Source of the DNA: Typha latifolia
Lineage: Eukaryota > Streptophyta > Magnoliopsida > Poales > Typhaceae
Direction: 5' to 3'
DNA length: 64,000 bases
NCBI GenBank assembly: GCA_019914945.1
Contig: CM034099.1
Coordinates: 13,777,001-13,841,000 of the forward strand
Below the pieces are notes generated by a model. It ran no database searches. It was not told where the DNA came from and was given only the letters and a program-made list of their open reading frames with translations. Shown piece after piece: positions 33,984 to 45,900 of the stretch (positions are counted from its first letter, which is position 1; each line of letters begins with the position of its first letter). The position numbers and the translations under genes are program-made.

Positions 33984-35420
33984 GATATATGGGTTGTATG
34001 AGTGATTGGTAATGCCATTTGGTCTATCAAATGCACCGAGTACTTTTATGAGGTTGATGAACCATGTACTGCATAAATTCATTGGCCAATCTATTGTGGT
34101 GTATTTTGATAATATTTTGATCTTTCGCCAAACATTTAAGGAGCATGTGAAGTACCTTCATGAAGTTTCTGAGGTCCTCAGGCAAGAGAAGCTGTATGGA
34201 AATCAAAAGAAATACAGTTTTTGCAAAGATAGAGTGGTGTCTCTCGGCTATGTTGTTTCTCATCTGAGAGTGGAGGTTGATGAAGAAAAGGTTAGAGCTA
34301 TAAGAGAATGGCCAACTCCAACTAGCATTTCGGAGATTTGTCAAGAATTTTAGTCCTATACTTGCTCCATTGACTTAATGTATCAAGAAGAATAGAGAAT
34401 TTGCATGGAATGAAGCAACACAAAAGAGTTTTGAACTAATCAAGGAGAAGCTCTACACTACACCAGTAGCACTTCCAAATTTTTCGAAGATATTTGAGAT
34501 CAAATGCGATGGTTCACGGGTGGGAATAGGAGCTATCCTAATTCAGGAGAAGAGTTCTGTGAGAAGTTAAATGGTGCTCACTTGAACTATTTCATTTATG
34601 ATAAGAAATTTTATGCACTAATCTGAACATTGATTTAATGTATCAAGAAGCTGTATGGAAATCAAACATAGTGGTTACTTCCAAGGGAGTTTATTGTACA
34701 CATAGATCATAAAGCTTTGAAACATTTAAAGGGGCAAAGCAAGTTTAATCGGAGGCATGCTAAGCGGGTTGAGTTCTTAGAATCCTTCCTTACATCATCA
34801 AGTACAAACTGAAGTGGTAAATTAAACTCTTTTTTCTTTACTTCGTACTATTATTCATAAACATTTGAAGAATTGGGACACGTGTCTGCTTTTTATTGAG
34901 TTTGCTTATAACAGAAGTTTTGCGTAGGACTACTAAATATACTACTTTTGAGATAGTTTATGGGTTCAACCCAAATACTCCACTTGATCTATTACCGATT
35001 CCTTCTGGTGAGCGAGCTTGTCTAGATGGCACACAAAAGGCAGAGTTTGTCAAAATATTGTATGAGAATGTTAAGAAGAAAATTGAGCAGCAAAATGCAA
35101 GTTATGAGAAGGCTGCCAACAAAGGAAGGAAGCAAGTTAGATATGATCCAGGAGATTTAGTTTGGATATACTTGAGGAAGAAAGATTTCCAACCAAGAGA
35201 AAATCCAAACCCATGCCCCCAGCCGAAGGACCTTTCAAGGTGTTGGAAAAGGTAAATGAGAATGCTTATGAGATTCAATTACTAGGGGACTACAATATAT
35301 CTACAACTTTCAATGTTAGGGATTTAACTCCATACTTTGAGGATGATGACTTTTTGGATTTGAGGACAAATCCAAATCAACCTGAGATGATGTGCCTCAT
35401 GTTAGGTTGTTAGCTTCTAG
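33984..35420 (+). pseudogene. Continuation of the interrupted gypsy: RT, RNase H, integrase end
   Basis: RT resumes with [31 protein letters not shown] (33984-34070), then [10 protein letters not shown] in place of the usual [39 protein letters not shown]. RNase H follows to about 34730 in broken frames ([16 protein letters not shown]). The integrase zinc domain and catalytic core are missing. The sequence jumps at about 34815 to its C-terminal part: TTKYTTFEIVYGFNPNTPLDLLP, KKIEQQNASYEKAANKGRK, PGDLVWIYLRK, GPFKVLEKVNENAYEIQL, NVRDLTPYFEDD (34925-35345). Between the interrupted halves about 75 bp of RT coding sequence are absent. Confidence 0.8.
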
Positions 35421-35960
35421 TTCTGGGCTAATTACTCGTTCTAAGTCTAAGGCTTTTCAAACTACTCTTAAGCAACTCTTTGTAGAGAAATTGGCCAGTA
35501 TAGAAGCTCAGCAAAGAACAAAGTGGAGATCAACTCATTTGTGAGAGTAATTAACTTGAGTTGCATTCGTGCCTGATTCAACCTATTTTAGGACCATAAT
35601 AATATGGATTAAGTTTTCATTTTCGTTCATCATTTAGTGCCTTTTCAGTTCTTTTGACTTAGTAAGTGTGCTGATCACTTAATGTTGTTTAGTGGCCATT
35701 TATTAGCTTTTGGGAAATATTATTTGTTGGCCTTTGAAAAGGCTTATTTTGGAAGTGAAATGGACATTAAAGGAGTTCAGAAATTTCTCTTGCTTAAGAG
35801 TTACGAAATTCTTATCTAAACCTTGGTTTAGCGGCAAATCTATCAAATCCTTATCACTCACCTTCTTCTCCTTCTTGGGTGTGGCGAATTACCCTAATAG
35901 AATTGTTTGTGGCAGTCCAAACTTATCAAACAAAGGCCATTAGTTCTTTTCTTTTTATTT
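35421..35960 (+). other. 3' untranslated or LTR-like remainder of the gypsy relic
   Basis: AT-rich sequence follows the integrase end with no ORF or clear LTR boundary. The first 130 bp still resemble the polyprotein C-terminal tail in broken frames. It ends at the junction with minus-strand gypsy RT near 35960. Confidence 0.4.
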
Positions 35961-38493
35961 CTTCCTTTTGGAGCTTGTGAAGGCCTATCAACTTCTACTC
36001 CATTTGCTGAAATGATATGGCCCAAGTATTCAACTCTTGGCTATCCTCAAAGGCACTTGTTCATCTTCACCTTCAATTAGTTTTGCCCCAGGATGCTCAA
36101 GACTTCCTCCACATGCCGCAAGTGCTCACTCTGTTTCCTACACAAGTATGTTGTCAAAAAAGACGAGTACCTACCAACACAAAAGGGGGTGAAAGATATT
36201 GTTCATGAGCCGTTGAAAAGTTGCCAGTACATTGGTGAGACCAAATAGCATGACCCAAAACTCATAATGCCTGTGATGAGTTCGAAATGTTGTCTTGTGT
36301 ACATTTGCTGGATCGACCCTAATTTGATGATAACAGGACCTCAAGTTGAGCTTGCTAAAATAGGCTGATCCTATGAGCTCATCCAGCAACTCCTCGATCG
36401 CTGGAATGGGATAGTGGTCCTTCACGGTGATTGCAATCAAAGCCTGATAATCAACACAAAATCTCTGACTTCTGTCTTTATTGTGCACTAGCAACACTAG
36501 TGAGGAGAAGGCACTTTGGCTTGTTTGAATAATGCCTCGCTTGAGCATCTCCTTGACCATCTTGTTAATCTCCTCCTTTTGTATATGAGGGTACCGATAG
36601 GGTCAATCAAATGTTCGGTAGTTCGACTCCATGTACAATCTAGATTCGGTGCTCATGCCCGTAAGTGGGCAGCAGCCCTCGCAACTCCTCAAACACGTCT
36701 TTAAAGTCCTACAACAACCTATCCAGGTCAGCGGCTATACCTTCCTTTGGCTCTAGCACAATGGGTGTTAGTACATAAATACCCCATAATCACCCCGACA
36801 TGGCTCTCATATTAGGAGACGTAGTGTTGGACCATGGCATAGCTAGCTTCTAGCCACACCACCTCATCTCCTTACTGAAAGGTGAGGCTTAGGTTTGTCT
36901 TCTTCACTAGCCTCTCATCTAGGAAGTTATGAGTGCTCCCTGTGTCAATTAAAATGTTAACTACTGTTTGCTTAATCATACCTTCTATCCGCAACATCTT
37001 GGGCGCCACTATTCCAGAGTATGTGTGTAGCAAAATTTTAATGGCCATGTCTCCATCATTCTCCTCCGTCTCGACCACCATAAGCTCCTAAGGCTCCTCC
37101 TCTGGACCTTTTGCGGCAGCAAAGTCCTTCTATTCATCCTCTAGATCGTCGAGAAGGAGAACCACGCCCATAGGTTGTGTGCAGCGATGACCCAGCATGT
37201 ATTTCTCCTCAGAATGAAAACAAAGCCCTTCGGATCTTTGTTCCTCCACTTGAGTAGGTGTGAGGGTCCTTCTAGGGGGCTAGGGCTTCCGTTATGTTGT
37301 TAGAAAGCCTAAATGGAGGCCTCGGTCTAGCATCAATAGCAGTAGGTCTCTAATTCGTTGAGGTGGGTGCATCCGACTGGCTAAGTTGTCGTGTGTCTCG
37401 CCCAACCCAAGTTGGTTGCTGATTCGACCTCAACTCTCTACGCTTCTCTTCCATCAGCAACACATCCTCTACCATCTCCTCCACAGTGTTCGGTCTCAAG
37501 GCTTTGACATCAGCTTGGATCTCGCCATAGAGACCAGACAAAAATGTCGCACATTGGTGAAGATCATACCATGTGGGTAACATCTACTATGGATTATATC
37601 AAACTCCTCCACATACGCCTTGACGGTTGTCTTTTGACTCACCTTGGTCAGCATGGCATAGAAGTTGTCATAGCCAGTTGGTCCAAACCGCTTATTGAAT
37701 GCATCGCTAAACTCAATCGAGGTGTGGGACTCATAGTGCAAGCTTGTCGAGCAAAACCACCGAAGCATAGCGTCCTCTAAATGGAATGACACCATGACTA
37801 CCTTGTGAGCTTCGGAGGTTCCTTGAAACTTGAAGAATTGTTCTGCCCAAAAAATCTACTCGAGAGGATCTCCTTCTTTGTATTTAGGGAAGTCGAGCTG
37901 TGCGGTTCTCCCCCTAAGTGCATTCTCGCGATTTGGGTCATACTCAAACCCTTATGGCATGTCATGAGGGTGCAACATCTGCTGCTGCTGTCAGTTTCTT
38001 CGTTGTGGTGCGTGCCACCTCAATCCCTCAAATTCTTGCTCGGACTTGGATTCGAGTCCAGCCCACGGGTTATTTTCTTGGTTCATCTAGAATGCGTCCT
38101 TTGTTGGATTGAGTACCAATAGGATTCTAACTATAGGTCTTGACCCAAAGAAATGTAATAAAATTCCTAGTTCAGATGTAGGAGCCCGATCACGCCGGAT
38201 TAGTTTGGTTCGGGTCATATTGATAGGCTCGGTGAGCAATTGGATCAACTGATCTTGTTTCCACTCCATGGTTCTCATGAGCTCCAGCATCAAGGCCTCG
38301 GTGGCTAAGGGTGAATCTAGACTCGATCGATCACTAGCATGTCTAGAGAGTTTCGAGGTTAGTACCCCTTGAGCTCTTCTCCGTGCACTGATGGCCCCTA
38401 AATATTCTCCTTCGTCACACACCTTGAGGCCATTGATCTGGTGTTCATCATCTCCACGTGTGGTCCAAGGATCAACCTGCTTTGATATCAAGT
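35961..38493 (-). pseudogene. Minus-strand gypsy 5' half: gag, protease, RT
   Basis: On the minus strand from 38497 (primer site TTGATATCAAAGC): gag N-terminus at 38087-38530, gag core at 37496-37795 (VSFHLEDAMLRWF, FSDAFNKRFGPTGYDNF, LTKVSQKTTVKAYVEEFD), gag end at 37350-37583 (EIQADVKALRPNTVEEMVEDVLLMEEKRRELR). Protease with intact LIDTGSTHNFLDERLVKK is at 36900-36960. RT is at 36171-36560 ([61 protein letters not shown]). RT C-terminal sequence continues in broken frames to about 35961, where the element is cut off. RNase H, integrase and the 3' LTR are absent. Confidence 0.8.
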
Positions 38494-39182
38494 TGATACG
38501 ATCACCTCTGGGTGGTTTTGATCGCATCAAGGACTAACTCTAGACAGATTTGGAATTGGAATTTTGGAGGACAATGCCGACCAATCCAACCGTCCAAAAA
38601 AATCTTAGATTCTGACAAGTTATACTCCTGAAAGTCACAAATCCAACACAACCAGAACCACAATGATTGGAGGTGTGGATCAGTAATTGTGGAGGAAATA
38701 CTAACTAGGCGTTAGTAGGTGGCAGGATGGTCGTTGAAGGTCGAAGATTGAATAATGGCTAGGGTTAGGGTTTTGAAAGGTGGTGATGATAGCGGTAGTG
38801 GGATAAAGCCTAAAGCTAGACGAAGGGGAAGAGATTGGACCAATCCTTGATAAGCAAAGTTAGATTGAGGGAGGAAGGAGATAGAAGTAGGAGAAAGAGA
38901 TAAGGAAGAGATAGGAAAGAGAACGTTAATAGTCTTTGATAGATTCAATGAGGCTATCTTCCACATATTTAGAGACTAACCTAACAACCAAAACAACAAA
39001 AGATAACCCTGCATCCTCGTTATGGCGCACCATTCTCTATATGTGCGAACAAGTGCATGCGTTCAAATAGGGTGTTCGAATGCAACTTCCTAACATTCAA
39101 ATGCCCTAGTCAAAAACCTTTATTCTTCAAAACAAAGATTATTTCTTTTGAGGCACAACTAGATCCAGCCCTAGCTGTATCA
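38494..39182 (-). repeat. 5' LTR of the 35961-38493 gypsy
   Basis: On the plus strand it begins TGATACGATC and ends AGCTGTATCA, so the LTR tips form the inverted repeat TGATAC/GTATCA. It is 689 bp long. It shares CTTCCACATATTTAGAG and TAACCTAACAA with the LTR at 11616-12448. The base pairs after it (TAATC at 39183) have no partner because the 3' end of the element is missing. Confidence 0.75.
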
Positions 39183-39942
39183 TAATCCACATAAGAAAAT
39201 AAAAAATAAGGTCAATAAACTATTCTCCCATGTGATCGAATCAGGTTTGAGTCCTAGACTCAAAAGACTGATTCAATCTACTCACTCAGTCTCAGACTCA
39301 GGTGAACCTGGATCATATCGGCCTCCTATTTTATACTCTATTCTAAAAATATATCATGTTAATCAAGATTTAAAATCAAATAAAACTTTGACTTTCCATA
39401 AAAATTTAGAGAAACTAATCTATGATGAATCAAGTTCGATTCTTACGAAATAATCTTCCCTTATAGATCCACTAGCCTATGGTGCTTTGAGATAAAGGCT
39501 AAGCGAAAGGGGCCCAAAGTTCAAATACTAAAGAGGCATGGTGTTAAACACAAGATCATGAACATAGAGGGTATGAAATGTAATTTATTTTTCCTAAATC
39601 AACTTTCACACAATAGTACCATAATTTTATCAAATGAACCACCTTACTGAAAATTCATTCCAGTGGAAAAGTTGGCGGTGTATTTCTGTATCTTATAACA
39701 GAACAGCCAAAATTTAGCTTCTGTTTCTTACGAATACAAAGAAGTCAAAAGAACAGGAATGAATAAAAACTTCCAAACATGGTCTTTATAAATGTTCCTT
39801 TTCCTTTGTCTATTCTTTGGTAGTATGCGCAGGTATAGATCACTCCCTACAAGTTCCCACTGCACTGCCCCTTCCATTCCAGTTCAGCTATGGGGGCAAC
39901 CAGATATTATAGGTAGGCACATATGCTTAATCAGGAGCAAGA
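39183..39942. other. 3' flank and probable 3' UTR of the TrpD-like gene
   Basis: No transposon signature is evident here. The minus-strand transcript of the gene must end in this stretch. A minus-strand AATAAA (plus-strand TTTATT, near 39583) is one candidate polyadenylation signal. I cannot place the true end. Confidence 0.4.
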
Positions 39943-42900
39943 CTATACTTTGTGAGAGATTTGTATGTAATTCATGAGCCTCTTTAAAGCTTTACCACTA
40001 TCAATAGCTTCTTTTGCCCGGTTCAGTGCTGATGTAGTATCCTCTGCTCCACTGCAGCCCAATAAGTGGTCAACAATTCCTGCATTAAGTACAATCCTGT
40101 CGTAGGCTGGTCCTTTCTCACCACCAAGTGCCGCTAAACCCAACTCTATATTTCTCAAGACCTGATTAAGTGGATGGAGAAAATTCTTTAATTGATTTCC
40201 ATGACCAAAATTTAAATGACTATGATATCTATTTTCACACAATTAACATATTATCCACTTAATCTTCATCAAGATTTTCCACATTAAATATGTGCAGAAC
40301 ACAACATTCAGACACCACCATTAGCTGTGAGATCTTATTCAAAGCAGCAATATCAATATAAATTACTTTGCAGTACGCATACTTGTTACATTATACCCTT
40401 TCAACTCGTTCTCATTCATTTTCTACTCAGAAATATTGTTAGAAATTAGTCATGAAATGTTGCTGTCCATTAGCTATTAGGCATTTAGGCCATTAAGGTG
40501 TTAAAATTGCTTTAAAATCATCACATGCATGTGAATTGATACAAAGGAACATAGAAGATACAGAGAAGCTTACTGATCTATCTGTCCTTGGAGTATCTGT
40601 GGATTCAAAACCATAATCAGTGGCATTCACGACAATATTGAAGCTTTCACGTGAAATTCCTAACCAGAATAACGAAAAAGCAGTCAAACTTCCCTAAAAA
40701 TATTAACCAAAAAGCAGTATAGTAAATAGCTGGTTTACATGGATAGTACTTTTGTCAGTCTGTAAATTAATTGAGTATTGAAATATACTACTTCAGAAAA
40801 TGAACTCCCAATAACAATGCAGTAAGAACCCACCAAGAACTAGCAACAGTATCCATGCTAAGATATATGCATAGGAAAAAGAAAATTAACATTTCATACC
40901 ATCAATGGTTGAGGAAATTGCAGAGCTTGGTGAGCGAAACCCTGAACAGTGGTTCACTGGAAGGCCTTTTGATGCATGGATGGATCTTGCCTTTGTTGTC
41001 ATAGAGAGTGCACCTTCCTCACCCTACATTGAGATAAATCACATGTCAGCAGATAGGTACAAAACCACAAGTTTTGAGAATTAGTATCAAGGATTGCCAT
41101 GCCAAGGTAGAACCGGCACGTGTCACCCAGCCAAGGATTGCCGTGCCGGGATAGGACTGGCACGTGGCACGAGGGGTACCGCATGGCACCTCTCATCTCG
41201 CCTCCTACGAATTGCTGTGAATACTCGCCGCCGCGGTAGCCGTCACCCTTGCTTAGGGCCTGCCTTCTTCCTCTATCTTCTTCCTGATGCTAGGGCACCC
41301 AAGGCCAAGGCGATGGACAACTAGGTGACAACATCACGATAACTAATCTCGCTCTCCTCTCCTCTTTTTCTCTCCCTCTAGACCAATGGTGGAGCCTCTT
41401 TTCTCACGGCACGATAGGCAAGGGCTGCGGCACCTGTCATGTTGTGCCAACCAATCCTTATATTTATAACGTGCACCTTACAAAAAACTAGGCTAAACAT
41501 CCCAAATGAAAACACTTTTAAGGGGCATGGGGTTCAGCAAGATCAACTTAGTCCATAAGGAGCATGGTTTAAAAATTTCCCCAAAGATAGCATTGCATTC
41601 CGCCTAAAACAGGCCCAATACCAACTTTTCTAAGTTTGGTCTCAGATGTCACACTGAATTTCACCTAAATGCAGCCTGTACCAAACCAAGTAAATATAAC
41701 CAATTGGCCTCTAGTACTTTTTATTTTTTTCATAATGCTATGCGTGTATTTTATCTGAAATGTTTCTGGTAACATTTCGGAGTTTGTTTGAATCTTGATA
41801 TATTAACAGAAAATTCGAACAGTCATCATAGCAACTAGAGCTGAAGCAACTGAAACAAACGAAAAACTTCGTAGCATCTTGGTTCTTTAGGAACCGAAAG
41901 GAAAACCAACTGAAACTTTGAACCATGCCAAATATGAAATCCAGATGAGCTCCATTAGGGAACTCAGTTGGGCAACTCTAGATTTGGTATCCAGAGTATT
42001 AAAATACAAGGATTACTCTGAGAATTACTCCCAGAGTAATGAAAAGATGGTACTTTCTGGGTACCCTAAGACTATTGAAATAAAAGGTTGAGAGGAAGGT
42101 TAGTAGGCTCGTCACAGCAGTTTTTGTTGCCCAAACAACTCAACACTGCACTCCACAGCAGAGCAATTTCCCAGTGCCAACCACAATGTGGGGCAGAAGG
42201 GAATATGATCCATGGGGATGATTACAATAATCCCAGTGAGTAAATGATGATGCACATGTAATGTTTCGATAAAAAGCTCAAATAACTTGATTATAATAAA
42301 CAGACAGAAAATATGCCCTTACTGTGATTAAAATTTGATACCTTAACTTACAAACAAGTCTCATCGAGCGTTAAGATGTTATTTAATGTCATGAAACCGA
42401 TACAATCTCCCCTCAAAGAGGATCAATCCAACTCGCAATTGGTTCTGGACAGAACTTTCAATAAATATCGTGAGAGTTCTACTAGTCGGATGCTCTTAAA
42501 ATTTGAATATATTGTAGTCCTGAAAAAGAGCTTTTCAATGAATCTAATATCTCAAGATTTGGATCGCTAGATCTAGAGATATTATTGAATCAGTGGAGGA
42601 GGGTCAAAGAGACAAACCTGTGGGATAAAGGTCCAAACTGGTTTTGGAGTCCTTGGGTGCAGGCACGGACTATGTGAGGGATGGTAGTGGTAGGCCGGCA
42701 ATGATAGGGTGGCACCGGTAGGGTTGGTGGTGGTGAAATATTAGAGATGGTGACGGTTAGAGCAACTATATAGAGAATAGAAGAAGAGGGAAGGAGTAGA
42801 GCCGTCCCTAAGGGACTAGGATGGTTGGCCAATTGATGGGGGTAGGTGGCGGTGGCTGCCGTGGGAGGGGACAACAAGGGTGAAGGAGAGGGAGAGAGCT

Positions 42901-45900
42901 GAGGCAAAAAAAAAAAAAAATCAATTCCTTCAATAATTTAATATGGTGCGCACCACAATGTTATATAGGTGGCTACCATCGAGCCGGTTCAGCTAGCCCA
43001 TCCGGATTGGGCTCTTAAATACTTAAAAGCAAATAGTTCTAATGTAAGGACTAAATATAATAAACAAATAGCAGCAATTAAAATAAAATAGGAATCCAAT
43101 CCCCATACTCACCCAAGGGGACTTGGCTTGACCGAAGCTGTAGCAGGAACTTTATTGGACCCCAACCGACATGAGCCATATCTCAGCCGTGGGTTGAAAG
43201 CTTGATAAAATTTCAAACAAGTTTTATCAAACACAAAAACATTACTAAAGCTCATGGAAGTTTGTCAGACCCCAGTGACATGGGTTGAAAGATCATAATT
43301 ATAAATGTGGTTAGTATGCTAGCCGTGATGGTTGCAACTTGTGATCTCGCGGCCATTGGAAGCAGCCAAAGAGGTTGCTACAATGGGTGGTAGTGGCAAG
43401 GACAGTCCTAACATCCTACATGCTGTATTTTTCTATAATAGCAGATTATTTCAATATAACAAATGAGCATCCAAACACACTAGAAAATGGACACCTTACT
43501 CAAGATTATGAAATTCCAGGTTTTTGACCAAATTACTCTGGTAATTTGGGCTGCCAAACGCCCCTTAGTTTTCTTTTATTAATCAAAGCCATGATAGTTT
43601 CGTATAGTTTCCTTGTAGACAAATTGATATCTCCATAAGTTCGGGTAAAATAAGAAAGCAAAAAGACAAAATCTAAGCTACCACGGAATAGGTAAACAGA
43701 TAAGAAAGAAATAAAGAGCAATCAAACCTCAAAGTACAGCAGTCATGAAATAACAAATGATTTCACATACCTTTACAACCAAACCAGAATGAACACTTCT
43801 TCTTCTCATAAGCATTAGCAATGAGTCTTCATAGCCCTCGTGGTAAAAGCCGGTAACAATAGCTTCCTTCCCACATGCCTTAGCAGACAAGAACAACCTG
43901 TTAGACTTGTTATGCATATACGTCAATTGAAATCTGCTGTAATTAAGAGCCAATACTATGCTCAAACTTCAGAAAAATATACATTATATAATATACAACA
44001 GTTCTTGGTTGCCAAAATCCACTACATATCATGAGTGTATTGAAAGACGACTACAGATTGCCGACGGTCACCCCACCACCTAGCACCTAGGCGGAAGGCA
44101 AGTGCTAAGGCAGTCTAGTAATTTTAATATATAAAAAATAATAAAAAATAATTTTCTATGTTATATATATATACTAATATAGCATTTATAAAATTTTAAT
44201 AGTGTAGTTCACAACCATAAAAATATTAGATTATAAATTTATAATTCACAAGTATGTATACATATTTCATTAACATCTTAATAGTAAATTATCACGATCT
44301 GAAATAATATTAATAGTTGGTGGTTTGAAAATTGAAATGCATTAATAAAATAGTTGGTGGTTTCCAATGTTTGTGGTCTCAGATGTTAACCTTTTCCCAC
44401 CAATTAAAGCACAAAGAAAGAAAAAAAAGAAAAAAAAATTGGTGGTTTCCAATGTCAAAGAGAGGAAAGAAGAGATGAGGCAATCCACAGCTTCAACAAA
44501 ATCACCGTCTAGTTAGCACCCCGGTCTACTTGTCGCTGCCTCTCGACACCTTGGCTTGCTGCTTGGCGCCTTCGAGCCTTTGCTTCCCACCACCGCTCAA
44601 CACCTTCGCTTGCCGCTGCCACTTGATGCCTTTGCTTGACACCACCATTTGCTGCCTCCGTTAGCCACCACATGAGAGAATTGCTATGAGAGAGAGAGGG
44701 CAGCGAAAGGGTTTGTTTTTTTTATATGGAGTGGGCTAGTGATTAGTTATTAAACACGATCCACATCCAACCTGCTTCCAATCCGCTTTGGTAGCTGGCA
44801 GAAGCGTCGACCAGTCTAGGCAGCTACCCGCCATTCGCCGGCGGCAATCGGCTTAGCGGCGCAACTGCCTTTTCCATCATTCAAAACACTATTCCTCGTT
44901 AAGTAAAAGAAAGGAATTATATAGCAATGTAAGCTTTCTAAATTTTATTATTCAGAAGCTGAGGAAAAGATCAAATGGATGGATGTCCTGGTTAACTTCT
45001 ACAAAACCTAGATTGGAGAAGTATAAAGGAAGAAGCAATCTAAGTCATTATTATAAGATGCACACTTGCAGCAATTGACCACCTAAGGATCTGACAAACA
45101 GAAGCTTGCAAATGTATCTCAAAAAAATCTAGAAGGATCATAAACTACTAATACCTAATTAGCAAAAATGAGGTAGTTGAAATGGATTTCAATTTTCCCC
45201 AAATTCTGCAAATGCACAAACTCACATCGATAGTATAGGCTCGCCTCGAAACTAATTTCGAGCCCTCCAAAGGTGTTTAGGCTCGGCTCATTTCAACTCG
45301 AGATGGGTCAGACCAAGCTCGAACTCGATTAGATGAGGAAGAGGAGGAAGCGGTGGGGACAACCGTGACGACGGCTTGACTTGTCGATAGAGAGGTGGAT
45401 GAGGAGGAGGAAGCTGAGGAGGATGATGCCGATACCGAGGACGGTAGAGGAAGCCGACACTGATGCCAAGGACGATGGAGGAGGCCGACACCGATGCTTA
45501 TAGAGGAAGACCGCCAAAAAAGGCCAGAGGAGCTAGTCGATGGTGGAGGAGGTTGGGTTTGTTGGAGAGATTTTTATTAGATTTAGGTTTAGGGTTAGGT
45601 GGAGATAGGATGATAGTAACCATTAGATCAAAGATCTAATGGCTATGAATATATTTATATATAATATTAATAAATATTATATTTAAGACAAGCCTATTGA
45701 ACCGAACCGGACCGAGCCAACTCCAGCTTAGGCTCAGCCCAGCTTAAGCCAAACCGAGCCGAGCCAGAGCTTCAGCTAAGCTAGATCCGAGCTGAGCTCA
45801 AGCTGCTCGTTTATTTTGACACCCCTAAGGTAGAGGTATGCCCTTGATAGCAAAAGAAGGATAAATAAAAATTCATACAACAAACACACATGGGTTAAAG

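Larger units (their letters stand above)
41024..43770 (-). other. Intron 7 (2747 bp) with transposon insertions
   Basis: Its donor GTATGTGA at 43770 and acceptor AATGTAG ending at 41024 are canonical. It contains a Harbinger-like element at 41958-43564 with an LTR-like segment inside, and a GC-rich repeat at about 41083-41461. Remaining sequence is AT-rich and featureless. Confidence 0.85.

Noticed and set aside
1..39182. Endogenous pararetrovirus or other integrated virus as the source of RT sequences
   Set aside because: The RTs are accompanied by LTRs, initiator-Met primer sites, 5-bp target duplications, gypsy-order integrase and no movement-protein or coat-like region. They are LTR retrotransposons.
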